From positions 62,001 through 126,000 of the forward strand of contig CALYAC010000003.1 in the NCBI GenBank assembly GCA_944393405.1: a stretch of 64,000 bases of DNA, given 5' to 3'. Positions 1 to 9,297 of the stretch are shown piece by piece (position 1 is the first letter of the stretch; each line of letters opens with the position of its first letter). The notes below the pieces were generated by a model. That model saw nothing but the letters and a program-made list of their open reading frames with translations. It was not told the DNA's origin and made no database searches. The position numbers and the translations under genes are program-made. The stretch comes from an uncultured Clostridia bacterium (GTDB lineage Bacteria > Bacillota_A > Clostridia > TANB77 > CAG-508).

Positions 1-1678
1 ATATAAATAGTATTACACTAATTCCAGAACCAATATATGCAGTTTTTTCTATGGTTGTACCAGTATAATTTACTATAATCTCTGCATTTTCTATATCATG
101 TGGAATCGTTATTTGTAAAAAACCATTTTCTGATTCTGATGTATTAATTACAGTCTCAGTACTACTTTTTTCTACTAATTTTACTGTATAACCAGGGTAA
201 AATAAATATGGTAATTCAAGTTTGGTACCTTCTTTTGCTTTTTCTAAAGATATCTTCATCTTTAATCCATATTTTTCTTCATTACTAATTATAGCTTCAC
301 CGTTAATTACATAGGTTTCATCTGTTCTTGTATACAAATATCCCCTCTGTTCTTTTAATGCCTTAAGAGGCATATAATCTCTGTTTACAGAAAAATAGTG
401 AATTTTAGGATTTTGCACAATTTGTTCTTCATAAGAACTATCTATAGTTTGATATCCTATTTGATAGCTTGATAATTCTTTTAATGTAAATATAAATAAA
501 ATCAAAATTACTATCATATATATACCATCTTGAGTTTTTTTGTTTTTGATTTCTTTAATTAAAAAGTAAACATTTATTGCACATATTGGAGTTAAGAAAA
601 ACAAAGCAAATCCTAATAGTCTCCATGGATATTGTAATGTACATAAAAAGTCTGGTATGATAATCCATGGAAAAAACTTCGTGCACATAATAATTGAAAT
701 AACTGCAAGTACAATATTTGTTATATATAAATCTTTTAGCTTTTTATCTAATTTTTTAAATACAAATATTCCTAATAATAGCATTGTAATAAAAGGTATT
801 CCTATAACAAATGATACTCCATTTTCTTCATTTTTATCTTTTAATAATTGCCATAATTCAATAGTATTATTTGCTACATATTTTCCACTAGTCTTTAGTG
901 CATCAGGTTCGAATATTGCATATTCTGCACTTTGTTTAAATTCTAACATAGGTACCCAAAATATTGCACTAATAAGTAATATGAAAATTACATTTATTAG
1001 ACATTTTATAAGTACATCTTTTTTAAAGAATAATTTCAAATTAAATAAAATATATATTAAACAAAATACAGCCGTATATATAGTAGATATAGTATGTGAA
1101 AGCATAAGTCCAGTTGCTCCAATAGCTATATAATAATGTTTTTTTCCATTGCCATTTAATAAATTATATAATCCCAAAAATACAAGTGGTATAAATACAA
1201 ATGCTGTAAATTCTCCTATAGCAAATCTATTATAAATATTTTCTAGTCTATATGGTAAAATCATATAAACTATTGCCCCAATTAATGCCAATTTCTTTTT
1301 TTCTGTTATTTCCATTAGAAATTGATACATAGTTATTCCTGAAAGAATAACAGTTATTGCAGCAAAAATTTTTATTCCATTTATAAAAGATCCCATAAAT
1401 ATACTTAAAAAATATGGAACGTATGACACAATGCTTGGATAAAATGCTGTCATACTATAACCCCAATCATTGCAAAAAAATGGCTGTATTAAAAAAGGAA
1501 AGCTTTCATTTTTAACTGCATTGTCAATCCCAATTATTCTAATTAAATGAAGCCACCCATCATCTGTTCCTCTTATTTGCAAGCCTATTAAAGGTAGTGA
1601 AACTAATATGCCTATAATTGTAATAATAATATATGGAACACATCTTTTATTTTTTAAAGCCTCTAACTTTCTTTTCAT
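1..1678 (-). CDS. Large polytopic membrane protein, PTPS-related type (3' end beyond window)
   Basis: The minus strand is open from an ATG at 1678 to the window edge (at least 559 residues), so the C-terminus is missing. The first part is a chain of hydrophobic helices with short loops. An early loop has RGTDDGWLHLIR, an acidic loop after the first transmembrane helix, as in GT-C-like and YfhO-like membrane proteins. A soluble, probably extracytoplasmic segment follows, and a last hydrophobic stretch begins at the edge. The family resembles the 6-pyruvoyl-tetrahydropterin synthase-related membrane proteins, which are thought to act in surface glycan or glycolipid assembly; that role is inference. 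It begins about 30 bases downstream of the dCMP deaminase stop on the same strand, so the two may be co-transcribed. Confidence 0.6.
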   Translation of the reverse strand, partial: MKRKLEALKNKRCVPYIIITIIGILVSLPLIGLQIRGTDDGWLHLIRIIGIDNAVKNESFPFLIQPFFCNDWGYSMTAFYPSIVSYVPYFLSIFMGSFINGIKIFAAITVILSGITMYQFLMEITEKKKLALIGAIVYMILPYRLENIYNRFAIGEFTAFVFIPLVFLGLYNLLNGNGKKHYYIAIGATGLMLSHTISTIYTAVFCLIYILFNLKLFFKKDVLIKCLINVIFILLISAIFWVPMLEFKQSAEYAIFEPDALKTSGKYVANNTIELWQLLKDKNEENGVSFVIGIPFITMLLLGIFVFKKLDKKLKDLYITNIVLAVISIIMCTKFFPWIIIPDFLCTLQYPWRLLGFALFFLTPICAINVYFLIKEIKNKKTQDGIYMIVILILFIFTLKELSSYQIGYQTIDSSYEEQIVQNPKIHYFSVNRDYMPLKALKEQRGYLYTRTDETYVINGEAIISNEEKYGLKMKISLEKAKEGTKLELPYLFYPGYTVKLVEKSSTETVINTSESENGFLQITIPHDIENAEIIVNYTGTTIEKTAYIGSGISVILFI

Positions 1679-1707
1679 ATTATGCTTTAGCCCTTTCGTC
1701 TTATGTT

Positions 1708-2202
1708 TTAATATGTAATTTTTCCTTCCAATAGGTCATCATGTTCAATCCATTCATTTACATCAATTTCTTGATAATCATGATCATTTATTCTAACAAA
1801 TACTTTTGCTATTCCACTATTAATAATCATCTTTCTACACATTTGACAACAGCCAGGGCTTTCTTCATATTCTCCTGAATCTGTTCTATATTGTACAAGA
1901 TAAAGTGTTCCTCCAATCATGTCTTTTCTTGCTCCACTAATAATCGCATTTTGCTCTGCATGTACACTTCTACATGCATCATATCCAGCATGTCTCACAT
2001 CAGGAAAATATTTCTTTTTAGAGCAAAAACCTAAATCTATACAATTGTCTCTTCCTCTTGGAGCTCCACTATATCCTGTTGCTATTATTTCATCATTATT
2101 TACAATAACTGCTCCTGATTTTTTTCTTAAGCATGTGCTTCTATCTGCTACAGATTTAGCTATATTTAAATAATAATTTACTTTATCTATTCTTTCTGTC
2201 AT
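1708..2202 (-). CDS. Deoxycytidylate (dCMP) deaminase, ComEB family
   Basis: 164 residues, usual length for the family. It converts dCMP to dUMP for thymidylate synthesis. The zinc site is visible: HAE at residues 81-83 (His ligand, Glu proton shuttle) and the C-x2-C pair at Cys119 and Cys122 in PGCCQMC. The N-terminal SGAVIV and GYSGAPRG segments match the substrate-binding part of the family. An AGGAGAG ribosome site lies about 9 bases before the ATG. It ends about 30 bases before the next minus-strand membrane protein gene and follows rpmF, whose terminator separates the two. Known as ComEB in Bacillus; nothing here implies a competence role. Confidence 0.93.
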   Translation of the reverse strand: MTERIDKVNYYLNIAKSVADRSTCLRKKSGAVIVNNDEIIATGYSGAPRGRDNCIDLGFCSKKKYFPDVRHAGYDACRSVHAEQNAIISGARKDMIGGTLYLVQYRTDSGEYEESPGCCQMCRKMIINSGIAKVFVRINDHDYQEIDVNEWIEHDDLLEGKITY

Positions 2203-2271
2203 TATTTACATCTCTCCTATTACAATTTTTAACATTATATCATTATAAAATTATTGTATCAATTATTTAAC

Positions 2272-2312
2272 TAAAAAAAATACTATTTAGAATTATTTTC
2301 CTAAATAGTATT
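2272..2312 (-). terminator. Rho-independent terminator after rpmF
   Basis: Twelve-base inverted repeat (AATACTATTTAG / CTAAATAGTATT) with a 10-base loop, followed on the minus strand by eight T residues. Confidence 0.85.
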
Positions 2313-2329
2313 CTTATTTTTTATTTTTA

Positions 2330-2512
2330 TTAGTTTTCTTTTTTAGCAATTACTTCTTTTCCATCATAGTATCCACATGCTGGACATACAGTATGTTGTT
2401 TTATTAGTTCATGACAATGTGAACATTCAACTAAATTTTGATTTTCTAATTTCCATGTAGATCTTCTTAAACCTGTTCTTGCTTTTGACCATCTTCTTTT
2501 TGGTTGTGCCAT
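2330..2512 (-). CDS. rpmF: 50S ribosomal protein L32
   Basis: 60 residues, typical of L32. It starts MAQPKRRWSKARTGLRRS, the basic rRNA-binding tail, and has a zinc ribbon made by C-x2-C (CSHC) and C-x2-C (CPAC). It is therefore the zinc-binding form of L32. A GGGAGGG ribosome site precedes the ATG and a consensus promoter lies about 75 bases further up. It is monocistronic, closed by the hairpin downstream. Confidence 0.97.
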   Translation of the reverse strand: MAQPKRRWSKARTGLRRSTWKLENQNLVECSHCHELIKQHTVCPACGYYDGKEVIAKKEN

Positions 2513-2583
2513 TTTTATTCCCTCCCTTGAACAATTATCTATTGTATATGTATTTATACTTTTCTCTTATTTGGTACTATAAG

Positions 2584-2612
2584 ATTATACTAACTTTTTT
2601 TTAATTTGTCAA
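2584..2612 (-). promoter_or_regulatory. SigA-type promoter of rpmF
   Basis: On the minus strand TTGACA, 17 bases, TATAAT: a perfect vegetative promoter. Confidence 0.85.
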
Positions 2613-2681
2613 TACTAGTTACACTTTTCTTCAAATATTCATATACTAATTATATAATTATGAAAGGAATTGATGAATTAT

Positions 2682-4529
2682 ATGTGCGGTTTTGTTGGTA
2701 TTATTAATTTTAGAGAGAATTTAAAACAAGAAAAAGATACCTTAATTTCAATGAACTCTACTCTAAAAAAAAGAGGTCCTGATGAATGTGGTTATTATAC
2801 AGATTCACATGTTCTCTTTGCTCATAGAAGGCTGTCTGTAATTGATCCAGAAGGTGGAAAACAGCCAATGACATTTAGATATAATGGTAATACATATGTT
2901 ATTATCTATAATGGTCAAATATATAATACTAAAGAATTAAAGAAAACTTTGTATGATAATAATATAGAACTTGAAACTCACTCTGATACCGAGATTTTAC
3001 TAAAGTCATATGTATTTTATAAAGAAAAAATTTTAGATAAATTAAACGGAATATTTGCTTTTGCAATATGGAATGAAAAAGAAAAAGAAGTCTTTATAGC
3101 ACGTGATCATTTTGGTGTAAAACCATTATATTATACTATATATCATGACAATTTAATAATTGCTTCTGAAGTAAAATCTATTTTAAAATACCCTGGAATA
3201 GAAGCAAAAATAGATTCTCAAGGTATTAGTGAACTATTTGGAATAGGTCCTGCTCACACTAGTGGACTTACAGCATTTAAAGATATTAAAGAATTGCCAC
3301 CTGCTAATTTTGCAATTTTTAATGAATCTGGTCTACATGTAAAAAAATACTGGAGACTAGAAAGTAAACCCCATGAAGATAGCCTCGCAAAAACATGTGA
3401 TAAAGTTAAGTATTTATTGGAGGATTCAATCCAAAATCAATTAGTTAGTGATGTTCCTATTTGCACTTTTCTATCTGGTGGATTAGATTCAAGCATTATT
3501 ACATTATATGCAGCTGATTACTGTCATAAAAATAATCTGCCTACATTAAATACCTATTCTGTAGACTATATTGATAATGACAAAAATTTTCAAAAAACTG
3601 ATTTTCAACCTAATTCAGATAACTACTATATTAATTTAATGCAATCAAAATTAAATACTAATCATCATGTTGTTATGTTAGATACTCCAGAACTTGCAAA
3701 AGCATTAGAAGATGCTATGATTGCAAGGGATTTTCCTGGTATGGCTGATGTTGATTCTTCTTTGCTTCTATTTTGTAAAAATGTTAAACCTGAAGCTACT
3801 GTTACATTAACTGGAGAATGTGCTGATGAGATATTTGGAGGCTATCCTTGGTTTTTTAGAGAAGATGCTTTAAATAGCAAAACTTTTCCATGGTCCATTG
3901 CAATTTATGAACGTCAAAAATTACTAAATCCTGAAATTTCTAAGAAAATTAATTTAAAAGAATATATAGATTATAGATATAACGAAAGTTTAGCTGATGT
4001 TGTAATATTAGATACTGATTCAAAAGAAACTGCTGAAAAAAGAAAAATATCCCATCTAACTCTAAACTGGTTTATGCAAACTCTTTTAGATAGATCAGAT
4101 AGAATGGGTATGTACAACGGATTTGAAATAAGAGTTCCTTTCTGTGACTATAGATTAGCTCAATATGTATGGAATATTCCTTGGGAAATGAAAGCATTAA
4201 ATGGAAGAGAGAAAGGATTGTTAAGATATATTATGAAAGATATTTTACCAGAGGAAATTGTCGATAGAAAGAAAAGCCCTTATCCTAAGACTTGGAATCC
4301 AACATATCTAAATACTGTAAAAGAAATGCTAACAAAAATAATGGATAATAAAAATGCTCCTATTAATTATTTATTAAATAGAGAATATATATTACAAATA
4401 TTAGAAACAGATGGTAAAGCATTTTCCAGACCTTGGTTTGGTCAGCTTATGACAGGACCACAACTTATGGCATACCTTTGCCAGGTAAATATGTGGCTTG
4501 AGAGGTATCAGCCTAAGATTGAGTTATAG
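2682..4529 (+). CDS. asnB: Asparagine synthase (glutamine-hydrolysing)
   Basis: About 615 residues. It makes asparagine from aspartate, ATP and glutamine. The protein begins MCGFVGI, so Cys2 becomes the N-terminal nucleophile of the class II glutaminase domain (residues 1 to about 190). The synthetase domain carries the PP-loop SGGLDSS near residue 264. In-frame TTG (2670) and ATG (2673) codons lie upstream. I prefer the ATG at 2682 because family members need Cys directly after the initiator Met, although the GAAAGGA site at 2662 is better spaced for 2673. It is one of few plus-strand genes here, convergent with the ORF6N gene and sharing its terminator. Confidence 0.95.
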   Translation: MCGFVGIINFRENLKQEKDTLISMNSTLKKRGPDECGYYTDSHVLFAHRRLSVIDPEGGKQPMTFRYNGNTYVIIYNGQIYNTKELKKTLYDNNIELETHSDTEILLKSYVFYKEKILDKLNGIFAFAIWNEKEKEVFIARDHFGVKPLYYTIYHDNLIIASEVKSILKYPGIEAKIDSQGISELFGIGPAHTSGLTAFKDIKELPPANFAIFNESGLHVKKYWRLESKPHEDSLAKTCDKVKYLLEDSIQNQLVSDVPICTFLSGGLDSSIITLYAADYCHKNNLPTLNTYSVDYIDNDKNFQKTDFQPNSDNYYINLMQSKLNTNHHVVMLDTPELAKALEDAMIARDFPGMADVDSSLLLFCKNVKPEATVTLTGECADEIFGGYPWFFREDALNSKTFPWSIAIYERQKLLNPEISKKINLKEYIDYRYNESLADVVILDTDSKETAEKRKISHLTLNWFMQTLLDRSDRMGMYNGFEIRVPFCDYRLAQYVWNIPWEMKALNGREKGLLRYIMKDILPEEIVDRKKSPYPKTWNPTYLNTVKEMLTKIMDNKNAPINYLLNREYILQILETDGKAFSRPWFGQLMTGPQLMAYLCQVNMWLERYQPKIEL

Positions 4530-4569
4530 AATTTAAATAGGTCACTATGTGACCTATTTAAATTAGATT
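4530..4569. terminator. Bidirectional terminator between asnB and the ORF6N gene
   Basis: Perfect 16-base inverted repeat with a 3-base loop (4530-4545 / 4549-4564), ending GTGACC...AAATT and followed by a T-rich stretch, between two convergent genes. Confidence 0.8.
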
Positions 4570-5520
4570 TTAGTTATAATTACTTATTTTGCTTATATAT
4601 TCTTCATCATCTATTCTTGAAATTGCAAAACATTTCTTACCTAGATCTTTTAAAGAAGCACCTACGTGATACAATTCTTTATTATCTATTACAATAAATC
4701 TATCATGAAATTTATTGGTATACGCTACTTTTAAGATTGAATATTGTTTGTTAAATTTATTGATGTCTAATTTATTTAGATTACTATTCTGCGATGTCAA
4801 AATTACAACTTCTACATCTTTATTTTTCTTTGATAACATTTTCAAAATACTATCATCTATGTAATTGTCTATGATTAAAATTTTTTGTTTTGCTTTCTTT
4901 ATAATATCTATAATTAAACTATATGCATCATAGATTTGTCCATCAAAAAATATGCTTTGTTTAAATCCTATTTTTTCATTTTTTTGAAGTTCGTCAAAAA
5001 CTTTTTCAAACTTCTTTTCATGTTCTGTTAACATTTTATTTTGTTCCAATATTTTATATTCTACGTTTGTTATCCTTTCAAATACTTGTCCATTTGTTGC
5101 TATAAATCTCCTCATCTCAACAAAAGCATTCATTATATTTATACTTACTTGAATTGCAATATCATTCTTTAACAAACCTGAAAGCATAGCAATGCCTTGT
5201 TCTGTAAAAACATATGGCAAATATCTTCTACCTCCATAATTTTCTTTTTCTAACCTTGAGGTCGCAAATTGCGACCTCAAAGTTTCTGCTTCAATTTTGG
5301 TTAATTTAAATCAAAAGTTTTCAGGAAATCTCTCGATGTTTCTTCTTACCGCTTCATTTATACGTTTAGTTGGATAGTGATATAACATAGCTACATCACT
5401 ATCTAACATCACCTGTTTTCCTCTAATTGTGTAAATTAAATTTTTTATTGTTTCTGTTTTATATTTTTCTGCGTCTAAATCTTTATTTGCTAAGACACCA
5501 TTATTATTCTCTTTTTCCAT
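4570..5520 (-). pseudogene. ORF6N-domain protein with in-frame TGA stop and PLD-like C-terminus
   Basis: One reading frame carries the whole protein but contains a TGA at 5311-5313. Before it is MLDSDVAMLY...ERFPENF, and after it FKLTKIEAE...LRSQFATS and GGRRYLPYVFTEQGIAML; together these form one ORF6N DNA-binding domain. The C-terminal third has HDRFIVID, resembling the HxK/R...D motif of phospholipase D-like domains. Such proteins are common single-gene phage-related or mobile proteins in Clostridia. The likely start is the ATG at 5520, preceded by AAGGAT; a further in-frame ATG lies at 5550. Family members usually have Met, Cys or an aromatic residue at the stop position, so a point mutation is the simplest explanation. 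The frame is otherwise intact, suggesting a recent event or read-through. Confidence 0.8.
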
Positions 5521-5740
5521 AACTATCACTATCCTTGTAATATAACTCATAATAACATATTTAGATGATTTATTATTCTATTTTTACTACATTTATTACA
5601 ATTTGCATGATATTATTGTATGATATATTTTAAAACACTTGTTTATTGTCAAGCATTTTTTCTATTATTTTTATCTAAATCATTTGATTTCATAAGTTTT
5701 AATATATATTCTATCTAAAAATTAATATATAAAATGTTTT

Positions 5741-5765
5741 GAAGGTCGCCGAAGCTGCGACCTTC
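5741..5765 (-). terminator. G+C-rich hairpin after the small membrane protein
   Basis: GAAGGTCGC / GCGACCTTC, 9-base perfect stem with a 7-base loop just downstream of the small gene at 5769. The following T-run is weak (AAAACATTTT), so termination is probable but not certain. Confidence 0.6.
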
Positions 5766-5768
5766 CTC

Positions 5769-5927
5769 TTATAATAATTCAATTACTTTATCCCATGGGA
5801 TAAAAATTATCGCCAGTCCCAATAACATAAGTACTAGTGCAGCTTCTTCTTCATTTCTCCATGCTAGAATTCCTGCGACAGTTGTCACACATACGCATGC
5901 GACAATTTTTAATACGATAATTCCCAT
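5769..5927 (-). CDS. Small hydrophobic membrane protein (52 aa)
   Basis: Short open frame beginning MGIIVLKIVACVCV with an AGGAGGAG ribosome site a few bases upstream. It contains two hydrophobic stretches separated by the polar loop WRNEEEA, and ends IPWDKVIELL, so a two-pass membrane protein is likely. I do not recognise the family. Base composition is richer in G+C than neighbouring core genes and it has its own downstream hairpin, as do the other standalone accessory genes of this region. Function unknown. Confidence 0.6.
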   Translation of the reverse strand: MGIIVLKIVACVCVTTVAGILAWRNEEEAALVLMLLGLAIIFIPWDKVIELL

Positions 5928-6090
5928 CTTCTCCTCCTTGCCAATTGGCCTTCTAAATTAAGTTGACATGTTGCTATTTATTTAAACTGCTCTTAAATTA
6001 GAACAGGATTTTTAAAAAAATATATATTATGTATATTATCATAACATTTAGTCTTTTTCAACTATACTTGTTTATTTAATTTATTTACTA

Positions 6091-6117
6091 AAAAATAGGA
6101 AGCCTTCAATGGCTTCC
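6091..6117 (-). terminator. Terminator overlapping the XRE regulator stop codon
   Basis: GGAAGCC / GGCTTCC stem with a 6-base loop, followed on the minus strand by TATTTTTTAG. The TGA stop at 6106-6108 lies in the loop. Confidence 0.8.
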
Positions 6118-7101
6118 CTTTCTTTGAGCTAAAAAATATTTCGGAATTAGAACTCTCATCATGATTATTTGCTGAAGAACTATACCATATATATCTTCAT
6201 ATTCATGGTTATTCTCAATCATTCTTGTCTCTGCATATGCTTGAGAATACAAGTTCATGAACATATACTGTATTTCTACAGCATTATTTATATCCACGTC
6301 CTTAACAACCTTTGAAACAAAATCATAATACTTAATCTTTCCATTTTCAAAGATGATTGTCTCATAAATCCCTCTTATTTCTTTTAGCATATCGTCTGTT
6401 GATTCCGACTCAAAACTCAGAGTAGCAATTGCTTCTTCAATAAACATTTTAAATTCTTTATTGAATTCTTTTGCTTTAAAATCAAAATCAGCCTTTACAT
6501 TATAAAGGGCCTGTTCTCTAAAAACTCGCCCTAAATAAGACGTTAATGCATTAATTGCTATGCTATACTCTGTCTTTTGAATTTTTTTAACAACTCTTTT
6601 AGCTTTGTAGCATAACTCACTAAAAAAGCTCATCAGAACTAACGCATAACTAGTTTGGCTTTCTGTTAGCCACCCGCCTTGTATAAATCCTCTGTGACAA
6701 ATGATTGAAACGTTGTTTCCATCCGGATTTAATTCAATTGAAAAAGAATCTAAAACATCTATTATTTCAGAAACTCTCTCATCCTGCAAAGTCAGCTTAC
6801 TGAATTCTTCCCTTGCATAAGCAAGTGCATTTTTCAGATCTTCCGCCTTTTTTTGTGGCAGATTGATTACCTTTGTATAGCACGAATCATCTTTATCTTT
6901 CAATCCCAGGATTTGATCCGCACTAACATTAAACATCCGGTAAATCTTCTGTACTAAATCCGGATCTATTTTTTTGTATTTACCTGTTTCAATTTTGCTT
7001 ATTTTGCTTTGAGAAATATTTATCATCTTTGAAAGTTGAACAGCAGTTAATCCTCTCTCCTTCCGAAGAGCTCTTAATATTTCTCCAAAATTATTTGGCA
7101 T
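6106..7101 (-). CDS. XRE-family DNA-binding regulator with long C-terminal domain
   Basis: 331 residues. Residues 5 to about 60 form a Cro/CI-type helix-turn-helix (LRALRKERGLT, then SQSKISKIETGKYK). The remaining 270 residues are mostly helical and match nothing I can name; they may sense a ligand or partner. A consensus promoter and an AGGAGG site precede the ATG, and a strong terminator overlaps the TGA stop. G+C and codon use (for example CTT CGG AAG and TAC CGG ATG, with CGG as Arg) differ from the AT-rich core genes, indicating transfer. No target operator is evident and no partner gene is adjacent. Confidence 0.85.
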   Translation of the reverse strand: MPNNFGEILRALRKERGLTAVQLSKMINISQSKISKIETGKYKKIDPDLVQKIYRMFNVSADQILGLKDKDDSCYTKVINLPQKKAEDLKNALAYAREEFSKLTLQDERVSEIIDVLDSFSIELNPDGNNVSIICHRGFIQGGWLTESQTSYALVLMSFFSELCYKAKRVVKKIQKTEYSIAINALTSYLGRVFREQALYNVKADFDFKAKEFNKEFKMFIEEAIATLSFESESTDDMLKEIRGIYETIIFENGKIKYYDFVSKVVKDVDINNAVEIQYMFMNLYSQAYAETRMIENNHEYEDIYGIVLQQIIMMRVLIPKYFLAQRKGSH

Positions 7102-7135
7102 AATATCATCCTCCTACTTATTTTTATTCCTATAT

Positions 7136-7164
7136 ATTATATCTTATAGGTTACATAATGTCAA
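7136..7164 (-). promoter_or_regulatory. Promoter of the XRE regulator
   Basis: Minus strand TTGACA, 17 bases, TATAAT, about 35 bases before the start codon. Confidence 0.8.
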
Positions 7165-7210
7165 TTCAATAATTTTATATATATTTTAAAATAAAAATCA
7201 CTCAATAATA

Positions 7211-7246
7211 TAAAAAAGGTAAGAAGATAAAACTTCCTACCTTTTC
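7211..7246 (-). terminator. Terminator after the membrane-anchored hypothetical protein
   Basis: AAAAGGTA(G/A)GAAG inverted repeat with a short loop, running into a T stretch on the minus strand. Confidence 0.75.
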
Positions 7247-7258
7247 ACATTATTATTA

Positions 7259-8218
7259 CTATTTTTTCAAGTTAAATATCTCGTTATTTTCAACATTTTG
7301 TAATTGGTTATTTCCTATTACCTTAAATTTTTTGTTTCCATTTTGAAAATTAATAATATCATGTTCTAATACATAACTATTTGAATATTCATATCCTGTT
7401 CCTACAGAATCATGTTTATATTTTGCTGAACTATCCTTATTTATAGTAAATGAATCTACTCCACATACGTATGTACCATATTTTGCTGTATATTTTGCAT
7501 TAGATATTCCTTTAGAAGTAGCAGTTAATTTACTATCAGATATTTCTTTCATTTCTTTATCTATTGTTTGTTGCATATTTTGATCAATCACAACAGTGTT
7601 TTGATATGTTGTATATAGGTTTTGTAAATCTTGTGATAAGTTTTCTATACTTATTTGATTCATTGATACCATTTTATTTAAATTAATATATTTATAATAC
7701 ATTGTATCATCATCTGTTTCGAAATGATTTATCATACTGTTTTGATTAACTATATCATTTACAAAATAATATTCATTATTGTATTCAACAAAATAGTTTA
7801 GTTGATCATCTTCAACATTATATAACATTCTTATATTTGCTTCATAATATTCATTGCTTTTTTGTACTAAGTCACCATTCATTGATAAGAAACCTAAATT
7901 ATAATCATCCGTTTTATAAGCTAAAACTGGTATAGCATTTTCATCATTTTGTATATTTAAAAATACTGCATTCATACTAGTAGATCCAGATTCAAAAACA
8001 TTATCTCTTAAATATTGTGCATATTTTTCTATAAATTCATTGTTATTTGTTCCTATATTAGATTCTACTACTGTATTTGTGTCTACTACATTAGAAGTTT
8101 CACCACTTGTTTCTACTGTATTATTATTATCTGTATATAGAACAAAAAATATTCCACAAGCCGCTAAACAGTTTAAAATAACTAATATAATAATTGCAAT
8201 TATTAATTTTTTTCTCAT
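7259..8218 (-). CDS. Membrane-anchored extracellular protein of unknown function
   Basis: 319 residues. Residues 5-28 are one hydrophobic helix (LIIAIIILVILNCLAACGIFF) after MRKK, giving an N-terminal anchor. Although it contains AAC, the hydrophobic stretch continues past the Cys, so a lipobox is doubtful. A Thr/Asn/Ser/Val-rich linker follows (residues 30-60), then an Asp/Asn/Tyr-rich extracellular region with no recognisable catalytic motif. It has its own terminator and lies upstream of the sortase locus on the same strand. Composition is native AT-rich. I do not recognise the family. Confidence 0.75.
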   Translation of the reverse strand: MRKKLIIAIIILVILNCLAACGIFFVLYTDNNNTVETSGETSNVVDTNTVVESNIGTNNNEFIEKYAQYLRDNVFESGSTSMNAVFLNIQNDENAIPVLAYKTDDYNLGFLSMNGDLVQKSNEYYEANIRMLYNVEDDQLNYFVEYNNEYYFVNDIVNQNSMINHFETDDDTMYYKYINLNKMVSMNQISIENLSQDLQNLYTTYQNTVVIDQNMQQTIDKEMKEISDSKLTATSKGISNAKYTAKYGTYVCGVDSFTINKDSSAKYKHDSVGTGYEYSNSYVLEHDIINFQNGNKKFKVIGNNQLQNVENNEIFNLKK

Positions 8219-8390
8219 ATAAATCCCCCTTATTTTTTATATAATATTATTATATTTTACATATGTTATTATATCAAAAAATATTTTTTTAGTATATATT
8301 TTAATAAAATATTTTTATAATTTTTGCTTAATTATTTTTTATTATTATAGCTAATTGCTAAACCATTAATAATATTAAAAAAATATATAA

Positions 8391-8436
8391 AATAGAACGA
8401 ATCAATTAAGTAGTAAATTAATTCGTTCTATTATTT
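8391..8436 (-). terminator. Terminator after the class B sortase gene
   Basis: AATAGAACGAAT / ATTCGTTCTATT inverted repeat immediately downstream of the sortase stop. Confidence 0.7.
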
Positions 8437-9247
8437 ATTCTTCTTTTTTTCTACCTATGACAGCAAATCTACCATTCTCTGTATGATATGAGCAGGTAGA
8501 TAATGTAATTAATCTATCTCCATATTCCGCTTCTATTCCTGTTTCATATAGAGAATTTTCCTTAGCATTTTTTACAAATTCATTATATTCATCCTTATCT
8601 TTAGCATTTATAAACTGATAATACTTAAAAACATTATTTTCATTTATACTATATACTTTTGTTTTTAATACTGATATTATTTCAAATTCCATATCTTCTT
8701 TAGAAGTCGTTAATCTTATTATAGGGTGTGTTTCATAAAAATCTCGTTTTGAATATTTTAATAAATCTTTAAATAACTCACCAGTTATTATATTATGCCC
8801 ATATATTAATAGGTTAGTACTTGACTTTTCTAAATTATATCTATAGTCTAAAAATATAGAACCTTTTTCAGATTTTTCTTTTTTATAATTGTGTGACATA
8901 TAATATTCATTATCACTACCTTGTAAAACAGGATAATTAATTTTTGTTCCTTTAATTTCAATCCATCCAATTATATCTTTATTTTGCTTTTGAAGTTCTT
9001 TTACTTTAGCTATTCTTTCCCCACTTTCTATTTTTTTCTTTTCTTTTTCATCTACTTTTACTTTTTTATAACTAATATTTTCTTCTTTTATTTCTATTTC
9101 ATTAAGTAACATACTTTCTTCTTCAGCTTCTTTTCCTATTAATAGAATTTTAAAAATATATATGATTGACAAAATAATTAGTATAATAAGAAGTATAAAT
9201 ATAATCTTACCTTGCCTAGAGTTATATTCATCAATATTTTTTTTCAT
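8435..9247 (-). CDS. srtB: Class B sortase
   Basis: 270 residues. A membrane anchor spans about residues 14-36. The catalytic domain has the sortase triad: His151 in YGHN, Cys252 in TLSTCSYH and Arg260 in NGRFAVIG. The TLSTC motif and the spacing fit class B enzymes, which attach secreted proteins to cell-wall peptidoglycan on the outer face of the membrane. The next gene upstream (ending about 40 bases away) encodes a protein with a TPKTG sorting signal, its probable substrate. This is a compact sortase-substrate pair. Confidence 0.93.
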   Translation of the reverse strand: MKKNIDEYNSRQGKIIFILLIILIILSIIYIFKILLIGKEAEEESMLLNEIEIKEENISYKKVKVDEKEKKKIESGERIAKVKELQKQNKDIIGWIEIKGTKINYPVLQGSDNEYYMSHNYKKEKSEKGSIFLDYRYNLEKSSTNLLIYGHNIITGELFKDLLKYSKRDFYETHPIIRLTTSKEDMEFEIISVLKTKVYSINENNVFKYYQFINAKDKDEYNEFVKNAKENSLYETGIEAEYGDRLITLSTCSYHTENGRFAVIGRKKEE

Positions 9248-9266
9248 ATTAACTATCTATATATTA

Positions 9267-9297
9267 AAAGAATAGACTTTATTAGTCTATCCTTTTA
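9267..9297 (-). terminator. Hairpin at the 3' end of the TPKTG surface protein gene
   Basis: GGATAGACT / AGTCTATTC inverted repeat followed by TTTT on the minus strand, overlapping the last codons and stop. It could attenuate rather than block read-through into srtB. Confidence 0.6.

Noticed and set aside
657..1133. Plus-strand frame of 158 codons
   Set aside because: Antisense shadow of the membrane protein gene on the minus strand.
5305..5320. Selenocysteine at the ORF6N TGA
   Set aside because: No SECIS-like hairpin follows and the family has no redox role.
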